Shown here piece after piece: positions 12,201 through 25,330 of a DNA stretch of 64,000 nucleotides (position 1 is its first letter; each line of letters begins with the position of its first letter). The notes under the pieces were generated by a model. That model was not told the origin of the DNA. It searched no databases and saw only the letters and a program-made list of their open reading frames with translations. Origin of the DNA: Scedosporium boydii. Its lineage: Eukaryota > Ascomycota > Sordariomycetes > Microascales > Microascaceae. Location of the stretch: contig NJFT01000004.1 of the NCBI GenBank assembly GCA_002221725.1, positions 410,524 through 474,523 on the forward strand. The letters are read 5' to 3'. The position numbers and the translations under genes are program-made.

Positions 12201-12827
12201 CCTATCTTATAATTTAGAAATTAAAGATAGTAGATATTAGTTCTTTATTATAATATTATTTAGTTATTAATAATCTATATATATTTATAGTCTTCTATTT
12301 TTCTTTAATATAAAAAGGATAAGGTATTTAGCTAGTAATATTAATAGTTAGATATATATTCTTTTTAATATTTTTATAATATATTCTCTAAGTACTTAGA
12401 GCTATACTTTATTAAGATTATAAATAAATATAAACCTTAGTTATATACCTTCTTTTAAGAATATCTTATAGTTTTACTAATTATATTCTAGTAGTCTAAT
12501 TTTTAATTTTTTAGTAAATACTTTACTATATTTTTAATATTCTCTAAATATAAGCTATAGTAGTTTTTTTTATTATTAGTAGAATTTTAAAAGCTATAAT
12601 AGTTTTTATTATATATATTTACTTATATTTTCTTTCTTTTAATAAGTAATTTAAATCTTTTATAGTAAGTACTTTAAAGTAGATTATTATTCTAAAAGCT
12701 CTTAGCTTATTTAAAAATAACTTTCTTAATTAATATTACTTAGTAGCTAAGTTATTTCTTAAGCCTTACTTAGCTTTATTTTAAGTAAGCTAATTAGTTA
12801 CTTAATTAATTTATAAGTATTACTATA

Positions 12828-14165
12828 TTTTTATTATTATATTTAAGTAAAATAATATTATAAAAAAAAATTATAAAATAAAAAGAAGTTATTCTAAAAA
12901 CTAGTTCTTAAAAGAACTAAAATAAAGACCTAGAAGAACTAGAATAGAAACCCAGCCTCTAGAAGAACTAAAAGAACTAGAATAGAAACCTCTAAAAGAA
13001 CTAAAATAAAAACTTAGCTTCTAAAAGAACTAAAATAGAAACGTGGCTTTTAGAAGAACCGGAACAAGAAACTTAAAAATAACTTTCCGAGAACTAAGAA
13101 ATAAAAATAAAAACATGATATATTCGATGACGTAAGTACTCGAACGATATATTTGATGACGTGTTCGAGTTCTAAGATATCTGAGAAGTAATGAAGTTAC
13201 TTTTCGATCTTTCTATAGGAAGAAATCGTCTATATATAGACCCGTTTCCTCCCCCTTTCCTTCTAGCTTTAGAAATAGAAAAAAAGGACTATATAGACAC
13301 TATTCTAATTTAATTACTTCTTTATACTTTTATTTTCTCTTTCTTTTACTTCTTTCTTTTCTTAAGAAATTCTTAATAGTAAAAAACTATCCTTCTTTTA
13401 TTTCCTTTTATAACCTTAAGACTTTACTATAAAAAATATATTATAACTAGTTAACTTATATCTTAAGGTTATAAAAAAATAAAAGAAAAATAGTTTTTTA
13501 CTATTAAAAATTTCTTAAGAAAAGAAAGAAGTAAAAGAAAGAAAAAATAAAAGTATAAAGAAGTAATTATATTAGAATAGTATTTATATAGTCCTTATTT
13601 TTTATCTCTAAAGCTAGAAGGAAAGGGGGAGGAAATAAGTCTATATATAAATAATTTCTTTTTATAGAAAGATCAAAATGTAACTTCGTTACTTCTTAGA
13701 TGCCTCAGAGCTCGAACACGCTATCGAATACATCATTCGAGTACTTATATTATTAAATATATTATATTTTTATTTTTATTTCTTAGTTCTTGGAAAGTTA
13801 TATTTAAGTTTCTTGTTCTAGTTCTTCTAGCAGCTACGTTTTTATTTCAGTTCTTTTAAAGGTTAAGTTTCTATTTTAGTTTTTTTAGAGGCTAAATTTC
13901 TATTCTAATTCTTCTAGAGATTTCTATTCTAGTTCTTCTCGTTCTTATTCTAGTTTTTCTAGAGGCTGGATTTCTATTTTAGTTCTTCTAGAGGTTTTTA
14001 TTCTAGTTTTTCTAGTTCTTCTAAAGGCTGAGTTTCTATTCTAGTTCTTCTAGGCCTTTATTCTAATTTTTTTAAGAACTAGTTTTTAAAATAACTTCTT
14101 TTTTATTTTATATCTTTTAATATTATAATATATTTTTATAATATTATTTTACTTAAATATAATAA
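12828..14165. repeat. ~1.3-kb inverted repeat, foldback-like element
   Basis: Two arms meet near 13,440: ttataaccttaaga at 13,409-13,422 mirrors tcttaaggttata at 13,461-13,473. Complementarity continues outward through a gaggaaa/tttcctc block with a tctatatata motif, a cgatgacgt/acttcg segment, and a series of ~29-bp tandem subrepeats built on agaactaaaatagaaac, out to attattatatttaagtaaaa. The right arm is about 100 bp longer because it has more subrepeats. It has no coding potential. It sits in the older Gypsy element, where about 880 bp present in the younger copy are missing. Confidence 0.75.
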
Positions 14166-16268
14166 TATTATACTTAAAAGTTAATAAGATCTAATATAAT
14201 ATCTCCTAGTTTCTTATTATAGTACTAGTTTAACTTTATATAAAGTATTTAGCTTCTACCTATATACTAAATAAAAAAAACTTATCTTTTTATAGCTTTT
14301 CTTTAGCTAGCTTATTATTTCTTTATAGATTATTTCTATTTTTCTTAGATTTTATCTTTAAGGTCTTAGGTACTAAAGAGGGTATCTAATCTTTAACTAA
14401 TACCTTATTCTTCTCTTTTTTCTTACCTATTAAAGGCTTTTCTTTAATTTCTTATAGCTTTAATATACTTTTATATACCTATATCTAGATTTTCTTTTTT
14501 ATTTTCCTCTCAGCTTAATTAAAGTCTTCTAAGATACTTAAGTATATAAGTTAGAGGAGAGATTATCCTCCTAGTTTTTCTACTCTTTAAGTTACTTCTT
14601 AGTATACTTATATAATATCTAAGTTTTCTTCTAATAAGTATAAGTATTAATTAAAGGCTTCTTTCTTTAATTTTTCTTTAAGTCTTATAAATACTTATAT
14701 TATTATAAAGATTTAAATATTTAGTAGTATTAATAGTAAACTTTTTAATAATATTTTTTATATAATAAGTTGCTTTAATATAGTATTCTATATTTTTCTA
14801 ATAATTGCTTTAGTTTTTTTAATTTATTATTAGATTTTAAAGAGGTAAGATACTTCCTCCTCTTTTATTATTCTAAAAGCTTAAGGCTTCTTAGGGTACT
14901 ATCCTACTCCTTCTTTTTTACTATAGTAGATATTATAATTATTATTATAATATATAGTCTAAAAGAGAGTTTTATAATTAATAATACTAGCTTTAAATTA
15001 TTAAGTTTTTTTCTTAAATATAGATTTAAAACTAAACTTTTTCTTATTAGGTTTCTTATATCCTAGCTTTAGCTTATATCTTATTTAGTATTTTTTAATA
15101 TAATATTTTATTTATCTATATTTATAATATTTTCTAATCTTAATCTCTAAAGTCTTAGGAATAGTATTTTTATTACTAGCCTCTAGCTCTATAGGTTCTA
15201 AGTAAGTCCTCTATAAGGTAATATTATTACTTTATTTATACTTAGTATTAGTAGTAACTTATAGCTTATAAGTCTTTACTATAGTCTAGCCTTATTTTTA
15301 TTATTATTATTTATATAAGTAGTTATTAATTTTTATAATACTTTTTATATACTCTATAAGTTATACTAGTTTTTTAAGCTTATAAAACTTATTTTTAACT
15401 TTCTTTTTAAGCTTATTATAAAAGTAGATTATAAGAAGTTTATCTTTCTAATTAAGGTATATAGTAATTTACTTAAATTCTAAAGTATACTTAGTAATAA
15501 ACTCTTTTTAATTTAACTCTTCTAATTATTAGATTATAGCTTACTATTTATTAAATTTACTAAAAGCTTCCTTAAGAGCTTTCTTAACCTCTTTATAATT
15601 CTTAAAGATTTTAATAATTTTAATTTTTTATATAATTTTATTATTTTTAAGATAGTTTTAAAAAGTAGGCTTAAATTATATAAGTATATTATCTATAAGA
15701 TATTAAGCTATAATAGTTTTCTTATTAGCTTTAGTTTAAAACTAGTTTTTATAATATTATAAATAGGTTTTTATCTAAGTTAAGAATTTTTATAACTTCT
15801 ATTAATTTTCTTTATACTTCTTTAAAATAATAATCTTAAGTTTAATTATTATAGATATAGAAACTATAGGAGGTATATTACTTTTATAAGCTAATATATT
15901 AATATTTAACTATTAGATTATTTATTTTAGTTAAGTAATTTATTACCTAATTTTTATTAGATTACTTATTTAATATTATTAAAATACTAGTTAAATCCCT
16001 TATTCTTCTTATACTAATAGCTAGTAAACTTCTCTACTTTCTTTATTTTAGCTTACTACTTATCTATAATATTTTAAAGTTCTTTAAAAATAATAAAATT
16101 AATATTTTTATTATTACTAAAATCTTTACTAGCTTTTATAGTAAGTATAGTTACTTTCTTTATCTTAATTTTATTATTTAACTTAGAAGGAGTCTTTTCT
16201 TTTACTAATATTATAATTTTTAAATATTAATATTATTTAATAAAATTACTAAATAGGAGTAGTTAATA

Positions 16269-16641
16269 TATTATATTTTTAATATTAGAAACTAGTTAAT
16301 TAATTAGATATTAAGTAAGTATAGCTAGTATTAGAATTATAGGAGCTTATTAATAGTAAATAAAGTAATTAAATAATATTTATAATAATATAATAAAAGT
16401 ATATATATAAGTATAAGTTATAGTTATTATTTATATTAACTATTAAAAAGTCTTAAAAAGTAAACTAGATATATAGTAAATTTTATAGTTTATATAAATA
16501 TTCCCTTTCTAAGCTCTCCTAAAGTAATTAGAGCTATCTAATTAGTAATTAGAAGTAATTACTAGTTAATTAGAGTAATTACAGAAGCAATTACTATTAA
16601 TTATTAACTATATCCTCTAATTACTCCCTTTAGGTATCGGG
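16269..16641 (-). repeat. older Gypsy right LTR, first part (continues at 24,128)
   Basis: Starts tattatatttttaatattag after the same gtagttaata context that precedes the younger 5' LTR. It is interrupted at tcggg by the younger element and resumes at 24,128-24,207, ending tataata. Confidence 0.65.
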
Positions 16642-17075
16642 TGTTACAATCCTAACACTTCGGGTTCCAGCTAATCAATAGAATAGGTAAGTATTAAGAT
16701 AGTAGGTGCTTATTTAAAGATAAGCAAAGTAGTTAAGTAGTATTTACAATAATAGATATTAAGAATATATATATAAGTATAAGGTATAGATATTACTTAT
16801 ATTAACTACTAAAGAGTCTAGAAGATAACTAGACTAGTAGGAGATATTATAGCTTTATATAGACACCTCTTCTATCTATCTTTAGTATATAGGCGTTTCC
16901 TAAGTACCTACCTGATTGCTTTCCTAGTGATCGCCTAGTTATATCCCCTTTATGTAGCTGGTTACTTCTAGTATGTCTACCTAATTACACTACTAAGGAG
17001 CAACTACATGACCTAGTTCTAGTCCTGCTGTTCTTTACTACCCTGGGTAGCCTAAATCATAGCTAGGTTGTAATA
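16642..17075 (-). repeat. 3' LTR of the complete Gypsy element
   Basis: 434 bp, tgttacaatcctaac to ggttgtaata on the + strand. It differs from the partner LTR mostly by C-to-T and G-to-A changes. Confidence 0.85.
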
Positions 17076-17169
17076 TGATTTCCCCTCTCCCTGGGTCTTT
17101 GTCTCTAAAGACCTATTAGTTTTAATCTCCTTTTCTTTCTTAGTAAGTTTCTACTCTACTTTTCTTTTT

Positions 17170-17762
17170 ATTATACTAACTTATATTTCTAAGTCTTATT
17201 CTCTAGTAGTTTTTTTAAGGTAAACTATAAGTGCTTAGCTTAGGTAGTAGATAATATCTTTTCTTATTAGTATCTTTTTAAGATATTAAAGTATATAGCT
17301 TACTTTAATTCTTATATTCCCTGTAAGTATATTGTCTAAGAGAGGTAGTCCTACTGTAATTACTATATCCTCTTTTATTATATTAATTATAATACTAGGG
17401 GAATTATAGATTCTACTTATTAGTCTCCCTTCCTCTACTACTTCTTCTTTTCCTAACTAATATAGCTTTTAGTTATTTATCTAAAGTAAGAGTAGTCCTA
17501 TATTATAAAGGAAGAGTAGGAGGTAGAGGTAGTACTTTAGGCTACTTTATCTTATATTGTAAAGATTTGTTAGGAAAAGGAGCTTTATAAGAAAAGGGTG
17601 CTAGAGGTTATTAGGTTAGGGATAGAGTAGGTGGCTGAGGAGGATGCTGTAGAGGGCGCCTCTATCTCTACCCCTGGCTTAGAGATTGATTGGAGTTTAC
17701 TAATGGACCCTATATTGCTGGATCCCTTAGTTTTATTAGGTTTCTCTAGTAGTAGTCTATAA
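17170..17762 (+). pseudogene. antisense ORF relic of the complete Gypsy element
   Basis: The + strand is antisense to this element. One frame from about 17,170 to the stop at 17,760-17,762 contains YLFKILKYIAYFNSYIP, YIV, then EVEVVL, KELYKKRVLEVIRLGIE and LEIDWSLLMDPILLDPLVLL. These line up with the minus-strand frame at 6800-7430. The TGG codon (Trp) after LEID here is TAG in that copy. Interruptions are TAA/TAG, as expected from RIP of CAA, CAG or TGG. It converges tail to tail with the end of pol. No known domain. Confidence 0.5.
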
Positions 17763-20700
17763 GGAGTTATAGGCTCTCTACTAAATGTTTAATAGGTTCC
17801 TAAGTATTATTACTTCTTTTATAGTTTTTCTATTTAACTAAATACTTAATAGTTCTTTTATTATTATATAAGTTAGTAATCTTTTCTATTTTAAAGATTT
17901 TTTATTTTTTAGCTTTAAGCTAAATTAATTTTCCTAGTAATATATTTCTATAAGCTAGTTTAAGTAGTATTATATAGAATATTAGATAGTTATCTATACT
18001 TTTTAGTAGCTTTAATTTGTAGTTAACTTTTAAGATTTTTCTTTTAACTAGAAAGGGTCCTAGTTTTTAATAATTAAGTTTATTACTTAGTCTTATTATT
18101 TTAATTTAGGGGTCTCTAATATCTAGTTTCTTTTATAGTAACTAAACTTTACTTCCCCTCTTAAAAGTTAGTTTCTTAAACTACTTATTATTAATATAGT
18201 ACTTTATTTTTTACTAAATAAACTATAGTTCCTCTTTTAACTACTTATATAATTCCTTTATCTTATCTACTATAAGGATTACTTATTCTATTTATATTTT
18301 TATACCTATAAGCTTAAATCCTATCCTAGATTTAATATTATAGTTTATATAGAATAATAATATTTTAAGGCTTTCTAATATATTAGTATTATAAGCTTTC
18401 TAAGCTAGGGGTAATAGTAATATCTAGTTATCTTATTCCTAGTTAATATAGTACTATAAATATATCTTAAGTATTTAGTTTATTTATTCTACCTAGCTTT
18501 ATATCTCTAGATAATAGGCTATAAATAGTTTATAGTTAATTTCTATTCTATCTAATAGGCTTTACTAAAAGTAAAAGATAAATACTCTACCTTTATCTAA
18601 GTTAACTTCTTCTAGTAAGTTATAGTTTACTATTATAGTTTATAGAAATAGTTTTATAAATTATAATACTTTTATAGATTTATTATAAAGTATAAAGTAA
18701 GTATACTTTATTAATTTATTAATTACTACTATAATACTATTATATCTAATCTCTATAGCTAGGTCTTTTAACTTAGATAGTTTTATAATAAAGTTAATAA
18801 TAATTTTCTATTATAATATCTTTAATACTAGTATAGGTTATAATTACCTATAGAGCTTATAAGGTCGATTTTTATTTTTTCTATATTAGGGACATTTAAC
18901 TATAATCTTAGTAGTTACCTTTTTAAGATATAAGATATAGTATTCTTTTAGTATTTTTCTTATAGTTTTTATAATTCCTAAGTATCTATTATATAGTACT
19001 TTATAGATTACTTAGATAAACTTCTCTACTAGGTTTAGAGATACTATTATCTATATTTACTCTTAGGTCTATATTTAGTCTTATAGTCTAAGGTTTATAT
19101 AGTAGTTCTTAATTTCTTTTATAATTAAGTTAACTTATTATATTTAGTAGCTTCTTGCTAGCTATTATAAGTTTTCTTCTTTATTATAGTAAAGAAAGGT
19201 ATTTATCTCTTTTAATATTTTCTAAAAGTAATCTAGTCTCTAGCTAAGAGTATTAATTTTCTTATTTTCTTTTCCTTTAATATATATAATCTTAAAGTTA
19301 TATTTAGCTAGTTCTTCTACTTATTATATTTATTATTAATTAAGTTCCTTTATTATAGTAAACTTTATAAAGTTCTTATAATTAGAGTATATTATAATTA
19401 GGTACTTAGCTCCTATAAAGTAGTATCTCTATTTTTTAAATACTTTGATAATAGCTATTAGTTCTTTATTAAGAATAGTATAGTATAGCTTAGGTCTATT
19501 AAGTTTCTTTAATATAAATACTACTAAGTAAATTTTACTATCTTTATCTTACTATCCTAGCTATATGCCTAAGTTATAGTCTAATATATCTATCTCTAGT
19601 TTACAGGGTTTTATAGGGTCTATTTAGTAAAGGATAGGTTATTTATATACTAATTACTTAGCTTCTTAGAATACTTCCTATTCTTTTAGTCTCTATTAGA
19701 ATAGTTTATCTTTCTTAATAAGTTTTATAAGAGCTTATATATAAGTGCTATGTCCTTCTAAGAATTTTCTATAGAAGTTAAGGAATCTAAGGAAACCTCT
19801 AACTTCTATAATATTAGTTAGTACTAGCTATTTTAAAATAGCTTTAACTTTTAATTCCTATATTTAGATCTTTCTAGGCTAGACTATATATTTAAGAAAG
19901 TCTACTTATTACTTATAGAATTTACATTTAGCTAATTCTACTAGTAGCTTTACTTTTTATAGCTTTTATAAGACTTTATATATATATTCTTTATATTCTT
20001 CTAGTATTTTTAAGAAGATAAGGATATTATTAAAATATACTACTATAAAGTAGTCTAAGTATTTTTATAAGATATAGTTAATTATTATCTAGAAGCTTAT
20101 AAGAGCATTTATTAACTTAAAAGGTATAACTAAGTATTTAAAGTACCTAAAGTATATTCTAAAAGTAGTCTTCTACTTATTACCTTCCTTAATATAGATT
20201 AAGTTATATACTCCTCTTAAGTCTAAAGTTATAAACTACTATACTTCCTAGAGTATGTCTTATAGTTTTAAGATAAGTAATAGTAGGTATTAGTTTTTAA
20301 TAGTAATTTTATTAAGTTATTAATAGTCTATATATATTTATAGTTTACTATTTTTTTTTAGTATTTAGAAGATTAGGTATCTTAATAGTAATATTAAGAG
20401 CCTAATATATCCCTTCTTTAGTATTTTTATTATATAATCTTTTAATACTTACTATTATATTTTACTAAGATATAGATAGATATAAACTTTAGTTAAGTGC
20501 CTTCTTTTAATAGTATTTTATAATCCTACTAGCTATATTTAAATAATCTAGTTTCTAGTTCTTTAGTAAATACTTTACTATATCTTTAATATTTTTTAAA
20601 TATATATTATAGTACCTCTTCTACTAGTAGTAGGGTTTTAAAAGCTATTATAGCTTTTATTATATATACTTATTTATACTTTCTTCCTTTTAGTAGGTAG

Positions 20701-23688
20701 TTTAAATCTTTTATAGTAAGTGCTTTAAAATAGATTATAGTTCTAAAAGCTCTTAGTTTACTTAAGAATTAACTATTTAGTTAATTCTACTTAGTAGCTA
20801 AGTTATTTCCTAGGCCTTGCTTAGTCTTATTTTAAGTAAGCTAATTAGTTACCTAATTAATCTATAGGTTTCTTATTTATAGCTATAGGGTCCCTAGTAT
20901 AATAGAGTATCTAGTAATCCTAATAATATTAAAAGAAATATAGTTAACTTTTCTTATAATAGTAATATAGAGGTATGCGGTCTCTATACTAACTACCCTA
21001 CCTTTATAGTCTACTAATGTCCTATTATATATATTTAGAATATATAGCTAGTGTTTTTCTACTTATAGTATTTCTAGCTAGTTAATAATTATTAAGGAAA
21101 TAAAGTTTCCTTATATCCTACTATTTACTAGAACTAGAAATCCTTATCTAGCTAGGGTAATAAGTACCTTTAGATAGTAGATCTACTATTCTTTTATAAT
21201 ATTTATTTTTTATAGTTTCTACTTAGGTCTAGGTCCTATTATTCTTATAACTTCTTTAGTAACTAATATTAAACTACTATATTATAGCCTTTATAAGCTA
21301 GCTATTTATTATTAGAGTCTTTAGATCTCCTAGTATTATTTTTATTACTATTTATTTAATTCTATTATTTCTTATAAGTTATTAATAAGGCTCTAGGCTA
21401 GCTTATACTATTTGTTAATTTTATCTTAGAGTTTTTTATAGAGGTTTTTAAATTCTATAGGGCCTGTTTTCCTTAGACTTTCTAGCTTAGTTGTAGGCCC
21501 TTATTAGGCTTTAAGGAGATAGACTTACTCTTCTAGTTCTTCTATAAATTTTTTTATAGTTATTCTAGTTTTTAAGGTTTTCTCTTATTTTTCTTCCTTC
21601 TTTAGTTCTTAGACTTATTACTAGAGTTCCTAGATCTCCTTTTATCATTTTTTATTATTTTAAAAGCTTTCTTCTTCTATATTATTAATCCTTATATTAA
21701 GATTAGCTTTATTAAGGATAGTATAGTAAAGATTATCAATCTACTTTTAGAAGTTAATAAGGTCTAATATAATATTATCTAGCTTCTTATTATAATATTA
21801 GTTAAGTCTTTTATAAAGTATTCAACTTCTACTAGTACCTCTATACTAAGTAAAAGGAACTTCTCCCTTTACTATTTTCCTTTAGTTTATCTATTATTCT
21901 TTTATAGACTACTTTCGTTCTTCCTATATTTTATTATTAGAGTCCTATATATTAAAAAGAGTATTTAAGTTCTTTATTAATTATTTAGCTTCTTTTTCCT
22001 TTTTTATAAAGAGCTCTCTACTTATTATATTAAGTCCTAGTTCTAATTCTAGGCAGTATAGGGTTTCTAAGTAATATCCCTACTACTTAGTAGTGCTTTT
22101 AAGGTCCTTAAAGTACTAAGTAGCTTCTTATTTAAGTTACTTTAGGTCTAACTTTTTTTTTCTAATTCTAGAGATCTATTAGAAGGCCTCTCCTTCTAGT
22201 TTCTTAATAATAACTTAAAGGGTATCTTATTCTTTATAGTCTTTAAAAGTAGTATAGTAGTTAATAGATAGGGTATTAAACTATTCTTCTTATTACTTAG
22301 CAGCTACCCTCTCTAGCTTTTAGAGGTATATTACCTACTATAATAATACTAGTAGTTAGTAGTAATAGAGGTAGGCCTTATTATAGTATTATTTATATAC
22401 TAGGTCCTCTAGTTAAAGTAGCTTAAATTCTTCTAATAACTTCTTCTTAGTTTATTCTACCTATCTCCTAATTCCTTAAACTTTAATAGGTTCTTCCTAT
22501 TTTATTATTTTAAGTATTTATAGTTTCTTTAAATAGTAGCTAGCCCTATCCTTATTACTTTAGTAAGTAGTATAGTTATTATTATAGTATATAATTTATA
22601 ATAAGGATTTATAATTAATAGTACTAACTTCTAACTATTAAGTTTTTTCTTCTAATATAAACTTAAATCTAAATTTCTTCTTATTAAGCCTTTTATAGCC
22701 TAGCTTAAGTTTATACCTTATCTAATATTCCCTTATATAGTAGCTATAATATCTACATTTATAGTACTTTCCTAACTTCTCCCTAAGCTTTTTAAAAGTA
22801 GTCTATTTTATAATACTAATATTAAGTTCTATAAATCTAGTATAGGTTCCCTATATAGTAGTTTTATAAGTAGGTTTTTTCTTAATATAAGATCGTCTTT
22901 ATCTTTATTTCTTTACATATTATTTATATTATTAATTATTAATCTATACTACTATAGTAATATACTTAAATAAGTCTCCTAGTTAATCTATCTTATATAG
23001 TTTATCTTTAACTTTATCTTTAAGTCTAATATAAAATTAGGCTATTAGAGGTTTATTTTCCTAGTTAAGATAAAATACTACTTATTAAAACTTAGTAATA
23101 TATTAAGAAGTAGCCCCCTTCTAATATAAGTTTTTAAGTTACTACTTATTAGCTTATTCTTTATCTAGGTTACTAAAAGCACCCTTTAAAGCTTATTTAA
23201 AGTCCTTATATTTTCTAAAAAGCTTTTAAGTTTCTTTATCCTAGTTTCTATTTAATAGGTTTTCTAAAAAGTCCTTTATCTAAAGTTTAAACTAAGTTAG
23301 AGTATCTCTAGTAAGGAATATAGTAATAGTAAGCACCTAGTCCTCCTCCCTAGTAAGGTTAAGATAATAGTATAGGAGGTAAGCTTAGACCTATATTAGG
23401 AATCCTTAGAATACTCTCTTCTTTCTATTATAAAGCTTAGGAAGTAAGATCTTATATTAGAAGTAAGTAACCTAATCTTCTAGCTACTTAATATAGTTAT
23501 TACTAGTAGATAACTTATCTTTAAATTACTACTTTTCTATTTTAAATTAATTTTTCTCTTTTTAGAAAGCTATATAGGCCTTCTTTATATTTTTTATAAA
23601 GGTAGTATTTTTTTTTAGTAGTTAATATATTATTTTATAGTTAATATATTATTAGATAAAGTTATTTATTAAATAGAAGTAGTTAATA

Positions 23689-24122
23689 TATTATAATCCT
23701 AATATTTTAAGTTCTAGCTAATTAATAAAATAAGTAAGTATTAAGATAGTAGATACTTATTTAAAGATAAGTAAAATAGTTAAATAGTATTTATAATAAT
23801 AGATATTAAAAGTATATATATAAATATAGAATATAGATATTATTTATATTAATTACTAAAGAGTCTAGAAGATAACTAGATTAGTAGAAGACATTATAGC
23901 TTTATATAGACACCTCTTCCATCTGTCTTCAGTATATAGGCATTTTCTAGGCATCTACCTGATCGCTTTCCTAGCAATTACCTAGTTGCATTCCCTTCAT
24001 ATAGCTAGTTACTTCTAGTATATCTACCTAATTGCACTGCCAAGGAGCGACCACGTAACCCGGTTCTGGTCCTGCCGTTCCTCACCGCCCTGGGCGGCCC
24101 AAATCACGGCCAGGTCGTGACA
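23689..24122 (-). repeat. 5' LTR of the complete Gypsy element
   Basis: 434 bp. The inner half is RIPed, but about 23,930-24,122 keeps high GC (ccgttcctcaccgccctggg), unlike its partner at 16,900-17,075. It contains tttatataga near 23,905, read on the minus strand as a TATA box. Confidence 0.85.
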
Positions 24123-24207
24123 TCGGGTACCTGTAGTTAGCTACCTATACTTTTTATTCTATTATATATTACTGCTTCTAGGCCTATATAAAGGTCGGTT
24201 TATAATA

Positions 24208-25330
24208 CTAAGTCCTCTTTAGTAGTACTTTTTATATATTACTTTTAAAAATAAATTAGTTTTAATTTTAGCTATTTAAAAATAATATTTATAAGTAAAT
24301 AATATTTATAATATATAAATATAAGTTTTTATAAGTTTATAATAATAAATAAATAAAAATTTATTTATTATTTTATTAATTTAAAAGTTTTTTTTATAAT
24401 TTTAGTATATTTTTTATATAAAATTATATTAATAAAAATAGTTTATATTTTTTAATATTATAAGTTTATAAAAACTTATATTTATATATTATAAATATTA
24501 TTTATTTATAAATATTATTTTTAAATATTTAAAGTAAAAATTAATATATATAATTTTAATTATATTAATAGTTATTACTTTTAAAAAAAAGTAAATATTT
24601 TTAATTAATATTAAACTAGTTTTAGTTTTTAAAAAATATAATTTTTTTCTAAAAAGAAAATTAAAAAAATAATAAATATTTTAAAAACTTTTTTTAAAAA
24701 AATAGTTTATTAAAATATAAATATAAAAATAAAATTAATTTAAAAATAATAGTTTTTAAAAAACTTTTTTTAATAATTAAAGTTTTTATTTAAATTTAAA
24801 TTAGTTATAAAATTATAATAGTTTTTATTAAAAAAGATATTATTATAAAAACTAAAATATTATATAAAAATTTATTATTTATTATTATTATATTAAATAA
24901 AATTTAAATAAAATAATTTTTTAATATTAATTTTATAATAATAGATTTTTATAAATTATTATATAATTTTATTATAATTTTTATAAATTATATTAAATAA
25001 ATAATTTATAAAATAAATAAATTTAATTAAAATATTTTTAAATAAATTAAATATTTTTTAAATAAATTAAATAATCTTAAATATATTAAAATTTTAAAAA
25101 TAAATTAAAAGGCTTTTTATTTAATTAATTTCATAATTAATATTAAGAAATACTTCTACTTATTTTAATTACTTTTTAAAACGGACGTCTACCTGTCCTC
25201 GAGACCCCGATGGAGCTTGTATGTAATAATCTTCACTATTACAGGGAAACAACACCTAGCAAGAGTGGGCTCTAAGCCCGTCAAAAGACACTAAGCCAAT
25301 GTCTATGCCCTCATCAATGACATCCCCACC
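24208..25330. other. extremely AT-rich block, then the nudF upstream region
   Basis: 24,208-25,175 is almost only A and T, with no LTR or protein homology that I can see; probably an older, saturated repeat. Composition switches to normal at about 25,180, only 150 bp before the nudF start codon, so the nudF promoter must be short or lie partly in AT-rich DNA. Confidence 0.6.

Larger units (their letters stand above)
16642..24122 (-). mobile_element. complete Ty3/Gypsy chromovirus, RIP-degraded, with 5-bp target duplication
   Basis: Bounded by two 434-bp LTRs (16,642-17,075 and 23,689-24,122) and by the duplication tcggg at 16,637-16,641 and 24,123-24,127. Reading the minus strand: a gag zinc-knuckle relic near 22,715-22,760 (C-x2-C-x4-H-x4-C with Cys/His turned to Tyr), RT around 20,000-20,500, RNase H around 19,300-19,600, integrase around 18,100-18,900 and a chromodomain around 17,770-17,890. 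The polypurine tract is the tcccctctccc block at 17,081. All frames contain many TAA/TAG. It is younger than the element it splits. Confidence 0.85.
11748..24207 (-). mobile_element. older Gypsy element, internally deleted, split by two insertions
   Basis: Two related LTRs of about 453 bp bracket minus-strand Gypsy sequence: 11,748-12,200, and 16,269-16,641 continuing at 24,128-24,207 once the younger insertion is removed. Sequence just after the left LTR (from about 12,205) matches the RT region of the younger element, so RNase H, integrase and the 3' tail are deleted. 14,170-16,260 corresponds to the gag side. A palindromic element occupies about 12,828-14,165. The outer ends show no matching 5-bp duplication (ggata against ctaag), consistent with rearrangement. 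Heavily RIPed; non-functional. Confidence 0.65.

Noticed and set aside
11748..24207. A target duplication for the older Gypsy element
   Set aside because: The five bases outside each end (ggata and ctaag) do not match, so its original boundaries cannot be confirmed.
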